Source of the DNA: Hofstenia miamia
Taxonomy: Eukaryota > Xenacoelomorpha > Acoela > Hofsteniidae
Assembly: GCA_900660155.1 (NCBI GenBank)
Contig: CABFPE010000042.1
Span: 1,187,628 to 1,251,627, forward strand
DNA length: 64,000 bases
Direction: 5' to 3'
Program-made: the position numbers and the translations under genes
Notes under the pieces: model-generated
Seen by the model: only the letters and a program-made list of their open reading frames with translations
Databases searched by the model: none
What the model was told of the DNA's origin: nothing
Shown: piece after piece, positions 46,233 through 58,116 of the stretch
How the letters are laid out: each line of letters opens with the position of its first letter
How positions within the stretch are numbered: position 1 is the first letter of the stretch

Positions 46233-46717
46233 TTTATTTGAAGTGAATATGTTTTCAATAGCGCCTATGTCTATCCATATATGTATTATTGCAACTCTAA
46301 CTTTCATGTAGGCTTACATGAGAATGTACAACATAGTACACAAAATATTACACTAAGTCGCATAAAGTTCCTTGTAGTCCTCAGTTTCAAAAAATTCAAA
46401 TTCATTGGCATTGTTTAAAATACACTGCTGATCAAAAGTTTAGGACCACTTAAAAATTTTAAACNNNNNNNNNNNNNNNNNNNNNTTTATTTGAAGTGAA
46501 TATGTTTTCAATAGCGCCTATGTCTATCCATATATGTATTATTGCAACTCTAACTTTCATGTAGGCTTACATGAGAATGTACAACATAGTACACAAAATA
46601 TTACACTAAGTCGCATAAAGTTCCTTGTAGTCCTCAGTTTCAAAAAATTCAAATTCATTGGCATTGTTTAAAATACACTGCTGATCAAAAGTTTAGGACC
46701 ACTTAAAAATTTTAAAC
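46233..46717. repeat. False duplication around a 21-N gap
   Basis: The 232 bases 46233-46464 are repeated without visible change as 46486-46717, on either side of 21 N. Both copies contain the left end of the Tc1 element, which can only have one. This is an unmerged contig overlap, not biology. Confidence 0.9.
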
Positions 46718-48131
46718 ATTATAATTCTCCTTTGCTAAATGAATAAGATATCATGACTACAGATTACTAATGCATTAAGCAAACGGATATGAAATTTTGA
46801 AAAAATTCTGCTTTCGGAATTCATAAGAATTTGCATTTGTAAAAAACTAACGTGTTGAGTGGTGATCAAAAGTATAAGATCAGGGTCTTATTCCAGGGTC
46901 TTTCTGGTATTCTAGGTTAGTTTGAAGATGTCATTGGTGGCAGGAAGGTGTCCCAATGCCAAAAGAGCAAACTCTCGAAATTTGAATGTAGTCAAATCAT
47001 TGAACTCCACAAACAAGGTCTGTCACAGCATGCAATTGCTGCTGAGCTTCACCGCAGTAAAACTGTGATCTGCAATTTCCAAAAAGACCCTAATGGGTAT
47101 GGAACAGCCAAAATCAACTGGTAGACCAACAAAAAATCACACCCCTATTCGGTAGAACCATCAGACGATTCTTGAAACGAAAGGGCATGAAGAACAAAAA
47201 GCACCTGCAAGGTCCTCGGTTGATTCCTCATCACAAAGAAGTCCATTTACAGTTTACTCGAGAGCACCAAACATGGAACATAGAGACATGGGGCAAAGTT
47301 TTGTTTTCTGACGAGAAAAAATTTAATCTTGATGGTCCTGATGGGTTTCAACAATACTGGCACTACAAAAAGATGCCATCTGAAATCTTCTTCACACGTC
47401 ATAGCGGTGGGGGCTCCGTCATGGTGTGGGGTGCTTTTTCCTACAGAGGAATAATGGTGCTTCAGATGGTGCAGGGTTGTCAGACTGCAAATGGTTATGT
47501 CAACATGTTGCAAAGATCATCTTTGATGACTGAAGGCCCTCGTTTGTGTAGAGATGACTGGTTTTCCTCCAGGATAATGCAGCAACCCACGCTGTCCTCC
47601 ACACCAGCGATATTCTTTCAAGAAAATGGCATCACTCTAGTACCTCATCCAGCCACTTAAACCCAATCGAAAATGTTTGGGGGTGAATGGCAAGAGATGT
47701 CTACTAAAAATGGTAAGCAATTTGCAACAGTAAATGAACTCCGTGATACCATCTTCAGAAACTGGAGCAACATTCCCCCTACACACATGAAAACCCTCCT
47801 TTCTAGCATGCCACAAAGAATGTTTGAGGTCATCAACAAGAATGGAGGCCATATTCATTACTAAGTTCAAAATTTACTTTATTAAACGTCCTTGTTGTAG
47901 ATTTTCCTATAATTTTTGTTAATGGTCTTATAATTTTGATATACTGTGAATGATGTTTTTGTAAAATAAGTGACTTGTTTTTATAAATTCATTATGTTCA
48001 TAAGTTTGTGTTTCTCTAATCTCTTGATCAGACATTATACCTGCCCCTAGTCAAGAGACAGCAGTTGTTCATCACTGCAAATAGTGATTCTTTAAAATTT
48101 TCAGCTGGTCATAAATTTTTGATCATCAGTG
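46676..48131 (+). mobile_element. Tc1-like DNA transposon, broken
   Basis: About 1.46 kb with ends CACTGCTGATCAAAAGTTTA and, reversed, CACTGATGATCAAAAATTTA, next to TA. Coding pieces: an HTH region (FECSQIIELHKQGLSQHAI, about 46980-47040), then an open frame 47172-47660 with [34 protein letters not shown] (first Asp) and [15 protein letters not shown]. The second Asp region is disturbed (frameshift near [12 protein letters not shown]). After a stop at 47658 a third frame gives HLNPIENVW with the last Glu. At least three breaks; inactive. DD34E Tc1 type. Confidence 0.88.
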
Positions 48132-48134
48132 AAT

Positions 48135-48600
48135 AGTGCTCATGTACATTATATGTTTTATAAGAAGGGCTTAAATTGAATTTATGACATTTTCTTTTTT
48201 TTTTTTACTTATTTTTCAATTTATTTTCATGCATGTACTGTCTGATGCGGTTTGATTTTCAATGAATTGAGAAAATATGTTAATATATCTACTCGAAATA
48301 GGATATTTCAATTCTGACTTTATAGTTGAAAAACTAAAAATCTCAGTGATTTCAACAAAAATACTTAATTTCGTTTTTCATTGATAGTTGATTTGACCGT
48401 ATACATGTGAAAAGCAAACTTGAAGGTTTTCTTGTTTTGTCAAGTTATTTTAGTTAAATAACATTTAACTTACCTACGGGCACAACGGGCTTAGGATTCT
48501 GACACGGCACAACCAACTGGCCCATTTTTGTAGGTACGGGCTGCGGGCAGGCACTTGCCCTAACCAAGGTGTACATGACTTCCAAAATACACTTAAATTG
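48135..48600. other. Spacer with a GC-rich repeat end
   Basis: AT-rich except 48475-48585, where ACGGGCACAACGGGCTT and ACGGGCTGCGGGCAGGCAC cluster. This composition contrast and GGGC repetition look like a hAT-type terminus without an identified partner. Confidence 0.35.
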
Positions 48601-51430
48601 TTGGAGGATGAAAATTTCTTAAAATATATACGCAGATTTTACAAAAATCTATGCAAACTTTGCTCTTTTGCATCGTCAAATGAGGTTTTGGAAACGTTAG
48701 ACTTGCATAAATTGGAAAAAAATTTATTTATTAACTTCTTGAAATGGCCTTTCGACATTTCTATATTTGTTAAATACATCGACTTTATCTTGTCAAATAA
48801 GATGAAGAATCCACGACGACAATGGTTTGTATTAGTCTTGAAAAAATATAGCAAAAAATGCAAAAAAAATACTTGGAATAGCAAGACCACTTCGGGATAA
48901 ACGATCAATTAAGGTATCCAGCAATATGCGTGAGAGATTCCCTTTCAAGACTGTTAAGACTGGACGCACTTGACATTAAATTATTCATCAATTTGAGATC
49001 TTCATCCAATGGATTACAGTGGTCACACATGTGAGTGTCTGTAGTTTTGATATCAGGCAATAGTGATAAAGCACAAGCAAAACTTGCAACATCAAGCGTG
49101 TGCATTTCTAAGACTTGGCAATCTGAAATGTAATAATTAGCTCCAGCAGATTGGGGATATGCCTAAAATAGTTTTCTAAAACATCCCTTTCATAGAATCC
49201 CATACATACCCATGAATGTTGAATAGTTCATCATTGTTCAACAAATACCTAGGCAAAGACACCAAATCAGAGCAGATAAGTTCTAAATCAGAACTTGTTT
49301 CTTTTTGGAAAGAGATAATCGTCATTGAAGACATATTAGTAAAAAAATTTAAACTTGAGTGTTGTTCACTATCAATAACAGACCGATCAATGTCATTAAG
49401 CCTTGTAGATGAAGAAATTGTCTTATTATTTATAATTTTCCAAAACTTTGCAAAAATCCGGATAAATGCAATTGTATCATCTTTAGATGGTGAAGAAAAT
49501 TTGCTCCACTGAAGTGCTGTTAATGTTCGTTCATTGAAAACTTTTAGGCACAGACTCATGCGTTGTCTTTGTATTTTTGAAGTAAAAACACAAGAACTAC
49601 ATAATGATGAAATCTTCAGAATAGAGTGCTAGTCAGATTTAAGCAAACGAATGATGCCATTCCAATCAGCACACTTTGGTTTTCATTATGATAAGCTCTC
49701 TCAGGGATCGCGGCAAGAATTTTTTATTGAGGGAGCCAAAAATTCCTAAAAATGAATTTTTTCTTGGAAGCTTGCTAAATAGCTTAGAATGGCAATGTAA
49801 TGCAAGGAAATAACACTTGCAAAATGTGTTAGGTGCCTCAATGCATCTCTGAAAAACGAACGTGTTAATATTAAATTAAAGTCCTCGCATTGCAATTCAA
49901 AGCAGCAAAATACTAAAACAAAATCAAAAAATTTCCTTTGCGGAATATTGGGGGGCAGGGCTTCTCAGTTGTCCAGTTATTGAGTATAGATTTCAATAAA
50001 TGTCATGTATAGAGAAATATCCAAATGAGAGCGTTTCTGCTACTTTCAACGGGATGTAAAGTTAACCATGATTTTGTGCAATTTGTGATTGTAAACAAAT
50101 GCGCAAATTTGCAATTAAGGCTTTTGTTATTAGCAATAATACAATACAAACGTGAATTTCTTTGGTTGGGTTAAACAATTGTAATTTGCGATATATAAAG
50201 TTAAAGTGTTTGCTGACACAATCACGCGCATGATCGTCATCAGCTGATTCTTCATCTAGAAAAGTGTTTTCCAATTCACCCCATCTACATATTTTCTTAG
50301 TGTTATTAAGGAATAACTTAATTTTTTTGAAAATTGTTAAAACTAAATTTAAATAAAAGGAGACCACTGTTTGTCTTGAATCCAATAGAATCGTTGTAGG
50401 TCAACAAAATTGAAGAGTTTTTGATACCGGTATTTTTGTATTGCATCCTTGTACAGAATTTTACACCAATTCTCTACTTGCAAGAGTATATTTTGTATTG
50501 CAAATAGTCAAGTTGTGAGCCCACTCAGCAATATAATATAGAGAATATATATTCACTTCTAAATGCTCATCCATTGTCATAGTGTGCAGACCTTCACATA
50601 ACCGATTTATGTCTTCTCTAGTGTTTTTCAGAGCTTTATCAAATATAATCATTTTAATAGATCAACAGAATTATCAATTAATATAGAATCAATTTTAATT
50701 TTTTTCCCTCTCAAGAATCTGTCAAATTCTAATGTAATAATTGGCACCACTCAATCGGCGATACCAACTTCTGAAAACATATCCAATGTATGACCAGATT
50801 TGGATTTCGAGTTACATTCACAATCTTAAAACACTGACTAATATCTTTAAGAAAAGAAGCAGTCTTTTTAAAATCACAATATTTTTATCATAAAATTCCA
50901 AGACTTTTAATTTAAATTCATTTAGAGTCTTTAAGAACAGAAATTCACTGAAGATTATTTGGGTTTACGGAAATCTAATTCAATTTGAAGATCAACCTAA
51001 TATGACTGCTAAGCTCTGCCTGATATACAGTGCGAATGTGATCAAACTTAACTACTCTCCAGATTGAAAAATTCATATTTGGGAATTTGAAAAACTTTAG
51101 GATCAATAAAATTGTACATCATATTTTTAATATTATAAGTATTATCATAAAGCAGAAGCATAAATTCGGAAGAAATTAGAAGATGCGGAATATACAATTC
51201 AGAATAGAAGTGTCTATTAACTGGAAAATTATTAATGATCACTACCAAAATAGTAAAATGTTTAGTAACTGCGGAAAGCACTTCATGAAAAGCTTCTGAT
51301 AAAGTTTAGTTATTCAAATTAACAACATTTTTCACTACAACAATATCTCTATATTTTTCAGTTAGTGACTTTATCATGGATATCTTTAGGGGTGCCGTGC
51401 CGTGAAAAGTGAAAATAAATTGATAGGAAA
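48600..51430 (-). mobile_element. P-element/THAP9-like transposase remnant
   Basis: Minus-strand segments in protein order from the right: SLTEKYRDIVVVKNVVNL (about 51360), then AVTKHFTILVVIINNFPVNR and FMLLLYDNTYNIKNMMYNFI (51048-51281), matching the P-family catalytic region where a D-x-x-x-N motif leads to a YD...H/N-x-x-K-N motif; KKICRWGELENTFLDEES (50062-50385); LCLKVFNERTLTALQWSK and TIAFIRIFAKFWKIINNKTI (49176-49559), the LAxQVFSxSVAxA-T-x-x-F-I region; and ESLTHIAGYLN (48905-49105), the IAGY motif. The first catalytic Asp appears changed to Asn in INNFPVN. Multiple stops and shifts separate the pieces. No THAP finger or 31-bp-type ends were found. Confidence 0.6.
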
Positions 51431-51434
51431 ACAA

Positions 51435-53165
51435 AGACATCCTTTGCAAAGCTCTTTGAGCAAACAAAGTTATTAGGAGATGCCAACCAATTCTTGCTAG
51501 AGATTCTATTCAGCCACAATTTTTAATATCTTTTACAATTGGAATTTCATGCAGTCTTAATGTCTTTTCTATGCAGGCATTTTAGCCTGCAATACATAAT
51601 TCTATACAGAATTAATACAGAATTGGTTGAACTAAACTGAAGCAGTATTTTATGTAGCGGAATTGTGTGCGTGATTATTGTGCTACAATATCAATATTAA
51701 TGATATGGATTTCTGAGATATACAGGGGTGTAGTCCTAAAATTTGCAGTGGGTATGCACTAATTGCCCATTCAAAAGCAACGTATGCGACACATATTTTG
51801 CAAATAGACCCAAAACGAAAAAGATATAATTTGGCGCACTTAACCATTGTTAAACATACATTGTACACCAGGATTTTCCATGGAGTAGAATTTTAATTTC
51901 CACCTAATCCCTGCCAATCGAATTTTCCTTGGGAAATTCCATGGAACCCACAGATCTCCACAGCACAAATCATATGCATGTATATCTAGGCCAACTCAGA
52001 GATGGAAATAACAAAAACTTTGGCCAAGTCCGGCAGAAATCCGGCTCTCCCATTAAAATTAAGGCCAATTTGACCCATTTTATGATGCTTACCAAAAATA
52101 TTCCTTTAAGGTTTAAGTTTGTTAACCAAATTTGGATGTCTTAGAAACTTACAATAAGATCTACACAATAAAATTTGAAACTTCAGCTGAAATTTAGAAG
52201 AGTATATGATACTAATGTCAATTTTAAAAATATTATTTTTCACCACATTATTTATTTTTTAATTTGCAGGAAAACTAACAAGAATGAGGCAGCAAACACA
52301 CTTCGAAACAGATCAAGATTTTATACAGCAAATCATATTAAGTAACCAAATCAAATAATTAGCTACTTTACCACATCCATGTACTTTTTAAAGCGCTTTG
52401 ATTTCTTGAAAATTTCAAAAACCACATTCAAATATAATGATGGCATTAACAATAAATAATCATTTTCTGCATACCGAAATTTATGATTTGACGCGATAAA
52501 AATCAGCGAATATAAATCTATGTAAACAGAAATGTAGATCTATAACCTTTCTACTTTGAGATGAAATATTTCTAGAAATTTAATTTAATTTTTTGCTTGG
52601 TAAATCCTTTAATAGTTTGATGAACCCTTTTTATGTTGGGAATCAAATACAATAGCTGTAGTCAAACAAATTTGAAGGAAATTTTCACTATACTTTGGAT
52701 TGCATATTTGGACAAAATTTTGCACCAATTCCATATAATCAAGAGTATTTATTGCTACTTTTCGTTTTTTATCGCCAGACCGTGTTTGAAGTAGGCTTGG
52801 CTTAGTGGAATGTTGAGTAATAGTAAGTAATTTTTGAAATATATGCACATTCGTTTTAATTGATTTTCAACTTAACGCAGTGTTATGAAAGTATACCTTG
52901 GAAAGTTATTTTTCTTTTGAATAACGTTTTATTAATTACGATAGTAGTTGGTTCAAAAAACAGAAAGTGCGGGTTTAAGTGCAAGAAAACCGGAACCGAA
53001 CAATTTTTTTGAAAACAGCCTAGCACTAGCTTTTAGAAATGCTAGAAATTTAAGAAAATATACATACAATCAAGGAAACAACGAAAAAGTTGCTAAACAC
53101 CGTAAACAATTTGGAATTGAAGCAAAAATAATAATAACTACAATGACCACTTATGATATGGAAGC
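51435..53165. other. Unassigned, AT-rich
   Basis: Small frames at 51683-51868, 51929-52144, 52609-52848 and 52948-53181 have no family I know. No terminal repeats recognised. Confidence 0.3.
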
Positions 53166-54020
53166 CACATCCCTAGCTTGAAAACTCGGAAAATTTTGAA
53201 AAGTTCTTAAATAAATCCTAATTCCTTGATTTCTTTCAAAGATCTTGAAAGTTTTATAAAAGAAATTATCAAGAATTTTGTCGAGGATTTCTTGACAGGA
53301 TCTTGAAAATTTAATAAAAGAAATATTATGTTTGTGGTTCTCTTGAAAACATTTATAAGTATTTCTTGAAGGCTCACATAAATTTATTTGTATTGGTTTA
53401 TAATAATTTGTTGTAAAATCCAAAATAGTAGTAATAGTCATCAGCTGACAGTAGTTGCAGTATTATTGTACAAGTTTATGCACAAAGTTTAATATTATTA
53501 TGCTTCTAAAGATTCTCCAATTTAAATCAATACATTGTGAAAAGCGTTTTTTCTATTTCGACTTTTTCTCAAATTATAATACATAAATACAATGAAATCT
53601 CCAAATATTTTATTCATAAAGGTTGTACTAATTCTAAATACATCAACTAAAAATTTTCCAACTCTTAATTTATTCAAAAATGATATTTCAAATTTATGGT
53701 TACTCTCTCAATGATAAAATAATTCTGGTTAGTCTAGATTTGTATGCTTCTTGTCTTAATTCGGAAATTTGTTAGTAATAATTTGAAAGCTATTCATTAA
53801 TGTCATTAGTAGCATTTTTTGGAATATAATATTCAAAATTTCATAGATATGCAATATTGCGTATTTGAATTAATCTCATAAATTTCTTGTGAATTCTGTG
53901 AAATTTTGGAAATCTTAATTAAGATTTTTAACATTTCTACGAAATTTCTTGCCACATGTTTGAAAGTTTTATCAAAAAATGTAAAAATCTTCCAAGAAAC
54001 TTTCAAGATTTTTCATTTTC
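53165..54020. repeat. Degenerate TTCTTGAAA-motif repeat
   Basis: TTCTTGAAA and TTTCAAGA variants recur about a dozen times. GATCTTGAAAGTTTTATAAA at about 53242 is echoed by GATCTTGAAAATTTAATAAA at about 53300, each followed by AGAAAT. An inverted copy, AAGAAACTTTCAAGAT, lies near 53994. It looks like an old MITE or short tandem array. Confidence 0.4.
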
Positions 54021-54024
54021 TTCA

Positions 54025-55315
54025 TTTTTTTGCATTTACATCTACAGTGCAATGAATTGTGTGGTTCACTTTGCATCCAATTCAACAATACGCAATTAAA
54101 ATGAAGCCTTTTTTAATTTAATACAGTTGAACTCCAGTACTGCGTAAACCCTTTTTGCCCACAACATTTTTTAGGCAATACCGGTACCAATATTTAAAAT
54201 ATGAAATATGTTGATTTTTAAATGACGTATAATAAAAATTTTTAGCTATTTCAAACAATAATAGAGTGATTGACTAAATTCTCAGAATCAAATCGACTCA
54301 ATATCAATTGCGTTAGAGTATACCTGCCTATATTCATATAAACGTTATAAATTTCTTTCGAGTATAGTCTAGTAGATCATTTTAAATGGAAGGTATTCGG
54401 CGTATACCAGCGTATGCCCTCGACTTAAGCCCTGGCTATATATTCATAGCAGAAATCGGCGTTAATGGTCTAATTGAGATGTTGACACTTGCGGCCAAAA
54501 ATTATAGTCATTCATTCAGATATATAGTAGAAATCCATGCCAATGAAGTTTACATATTGCAGAAATATTTTTAATATTTATTTTATTCGCATTTGGAAGA
54601 TATTTCAACCATTGATTTTGCATGCCTTCATTTTTGGGAAAACGAAAAGCAGAAACTGTAACCTTAGGCTCTTCTTTCGTGGCATCATACCCGCACTACG
54701 ACATCCACAAACTACGTATTTTCTTAGCATTATAATCTAAATCTGAAGCAGTAATTTAAAGCTCGACTAAATCAGTGTATACATAAAAGATAAATTGTGG
54801 GAAACAAAACAGTTGTATTAGGCGCCGCGCACTAGTGATTTTTAATTTACGTAAATACGAAACTATTTAGTTTACAAAATAGAACACAGAGCTTTCTTTA
54901 CGTCAACGCGCACAAGCAATTTAATAATCACAGAAATTAAAAAATACCTGCATGATCTATTTTCGCGTTAATTAAATTGTTGACACATAAAATATAACAT
55001 AATATTTTCAATGGATGTGCGCGCACTGCAATTAATTAATTAAACAATTCGTCACGATGAGAGGCATTGATTCATTCAGAAGCCAATTATAATTTACAAG
55101 CAGTTCAAAGAAAAAGTATTGCATTTGTTTTATGAAGCGGACTTTTTTGAAAATTGCACTGAATATATTGACATGGAAAGAAGGATTAAGCTATTATTTA
55201 GCTCATTACATGTACCAGAACTTTTATTTTATTCTAAACAACTGTTTCTCTGCCTGATATCAATGCTCATATTTAGAATTTAGTTAATAAAAACTAAATT
55301 GTTCACATGTGAACA
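54025..55315. other. Unassigned, AT-rich
   Basis: No convincing gene. Plus-strand frames at 54386-54574 and 54537-54740 overlap each other and have no recognised motif. Confidence 0.3.
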
Positions 55316-55320
55316 TAATA

Positions 55321-55926
55321 CAGGGTGTGTCAAAAGTCCTTAGTGCTAGAATTTCTATGACTTTTATTGATTGCAAAAACGAATCCTGAAAGTAAATAGG
55401 AATGCTTTTGCTTCCTTTTAAACATAGTGATATCTGCCTTGATTCATTTTCTTACTGAGTTCATTATGGCACAAGATCTAAGCACCGAAGAACGAGTTTA
55501 GTTGTTATCGTGTGCAGCTGTCTATGACAATAGCACAGAGGCTAAAACGTGGTTTTCTGACAAGTACAATACAGAAGCTCTAAACATCAGAATGTTCAAT
55601 TTTGGAAGAGTAGGTTTATCAAAACAGGAAGTGTAACATAGCATGTCATCATTCAAGAGCAGGAAGAACAAGGTCAGCTACCTCTGAGACGAGAATAAAG
55701 AAAACATTATTGCAGCAGTGGCTGAAGATCCCTCAATATCTACCTGGAAAATCACAAGCAAATTGACATTTCTTTCAAGTCTGTGTCTAGAATTTTAAAA
55801 TCTGAACTTTGTGATGTAAGCTCATAATTATCATCAAATTATATTTTATAATACACATATAATAACACATATGATAAATGATATTTTTTCATTGATTTTT
55901 GCGCCAATGACATTTGACACACTCTG
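55321..55926 (+). mobile_element. Short Tc/mariner (IS630-type) derivative
   Basis: 606 bp between CAGGGTGTGTCAAAAGTC and, reversed, CAGAGTGTGTCAAATGTC, flanked by TA on both sides. The plus strand encodes a decayed N-terminal domain: MAQDLSTEERV, then WFSDKYNTEALNI and AVAEDPSISTWKITSKL, the HTH region of IS630/mariner transposases. Stops interrupt it and there is no catalytic domain. Its start CAGGGTGT resembles the 12192-12781 element, but the rest differs. Confidence 0.75.
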
Positions 55927-55929
55927 TAT

Positions 55930-58105
55930 ATGTAAATATATGCAAAATTTAACAATGCTTAGAATAAGTGTACGTGCATAATTTTTGAAAATGCAAAAAC
56001 AGATATTTTTCATGTTACTATAAGTAAATTTGGGGGCCTGCTTCGAGGCGTCAATTCGGTGCCTCCAACTCACAACTCTTAAATGTATGCAGTAAATGTT
56101 CAGTAACTGCTTTAGTGTACCTATATACTTCTTACTAAATATTTTGTACCTTCATAACTGTTGGACCTCCAAAATAGTCAAAAATCGTTTATTAAAGATT
56201 TTTTTCTAATATTTGGGTTCAATTTTTTTGCTATGTTTTTATAATTACATCGTTATTGTGACATGTTGGGCCCCATGAAAAAATATAATTGGACCAATTA
56301 TAAATATCCAATTTATAATTGGATATTAACTGGATATTAATTGGATGTTTAATAAATTATAGTGGGGAATTGAACATAATCAAATTAATAGGGAAATTCC
56401 AATACTATTTGTTATGATATATCCAATTACTATTTATTATGATATTTCCAATTATTTCCATTAATACAATTTCAATTACAATTTATTATGAGATATTCAA
56501 TATTATATAAGCAATTCAATTATCATATAAGTTCTATATCGAAATTCGTATTATAGCGGAAAATATAATTAATGTCACAAATACAAGTAAATTTTCAGTT
56601 ATAGTAGCAGCTCTGTGGTCGAATAGCAAACACGTTTATCCACTTTTTGCTCGGCTGCAAACACCCCTCTCCCCATCAGTACAAACTAAATCTAAAGTAG
56701 CTTCGACGCCAGATATACATAAGGAGGGCTGTTCAACACGTGCACATTTTCCATGTCATTTGCGACCCAAGATAGAGCACATTTTTAGAGCAGACGTGGT
56801 AAAGATTTCAACAGCCAATTTTCTAAAAAGTTGAAACTCAATCAATTTAATACAGAATATACTATCAGTAATAAATAGAGGATACTTCTTAGACTACATT
56901 AATTCAGGTAAAATATGACAATATTGAACTGTCATATATTCGAAATTCGTTTTAGTATAAGACAACATTTGCTTGTGGCTCCAAAATTGTTTAAAATGGC
57001 TAATAATAAATTTTATTTCTATTTTCGGAGAATAAAAAATTGTATTGCGCATGTACTTTTCAGAAATATAATTGCTGTGTGTTTCAATGTTTTTGCTTAA
57101 TAGATTTTCAGCCTCCAATAATTTAAGCATATTTTGGGTGTCGTCACCTTTTCTTATGGACACCTTGGTCTTAACCCAGTCTATTACTGATTTGTTTATG
57201 AAAGTATAAATCATTTCGATTATTTGTTATATGTATTACAGTTCATCCAATATAATATAAAATATTTAGGCATTACATAATTTAAATAAATGAACACTTT
57301 CACAAATAAGTTCTATGCAATATATTGATAGAAGCTGTACTTAAACTTTCTACCACACAGACTCCGTGTGGAATGCAGATGCGACAATGATCACCTCTAT
57401 TCAATCTGATCAAAATTTTCAATCGTTTCGATTACCTTATATTGGAACTCAAAACGCCTTGTTTTAGAGAAACAATGGTACACAATAAGTTTCAGTAGAA
57501 AGAGGCTAAGTGTCCCTTTGCGGTTATATGTTTCTTGCAACAGAAATCAATGGGAATTTTCTTGAAGAAATTGAGAAGCTTAACTAGATTTTTTTCTGAT
57601 CGGTTTTACAACATGATTGTGTATAACGATGCTTTTGACACGAATCTTTCTGTTAACAGACATAAACTTTTGATGGTGCTAAATTATTAGCAATCAACAT
57701 CAAGTCCGCGAAAATCCGAATCCGATTACTCGAAGACAGGCGAAATTGGAACAATTATCCGCGTCTTTAGAAAGAAAGTTGTTCTTGGTGTAAGTAAAGA
57801 AAATGTTGTCAGACAGTAAGAAACTTTGGAGATAGCTAAAATTATTAATTTTGGGATTAGATAGTACTAATCCAATTCGCTTGAATTGTCGGCAGTATTA
57901 AAGCGTTTACAAACCATATTATGATAAAAAATCCAAATTGGATATTGTGTTAAAGAAAAAATTCAAGTTAATTATGTTAATTGCTCACTGATAATTGTAG
58001 AAACAATGGTTTTGCTTAGGCCAATACTTAACAAAATATACTCAAATATCTAGAATAGTGGGTTTGAAATGTATTTGTTTTCTGATAGCTAACCTGATGA
58101 CAACC
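55930..58105. other. Unassigned, with an ATTGG/CCAAT palindrome cluster
   Basis: Between about 56278 and 56530 the motif CCAATTA/TAATTGG recurs about ten times in both orientations, giving nested short palindromes. The minus frame at 56894-57214 (106 codons) has no recognised domain. No gene is supported. Confidence 0.35.
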
Positions 58106-58116
58106 AATGTAGGAAA

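Noticed and set aside
47247-47870. Minus-strand frames of 60-88 codons
   Set aside because: Antisense to the Tc1 catalytic domain; no independent features.
48475-48585. GC-rich patch as a promoter CpG island
   Set aside because: The GGGC repetition looks like a transposon terminus, and no gene start lies beside it.
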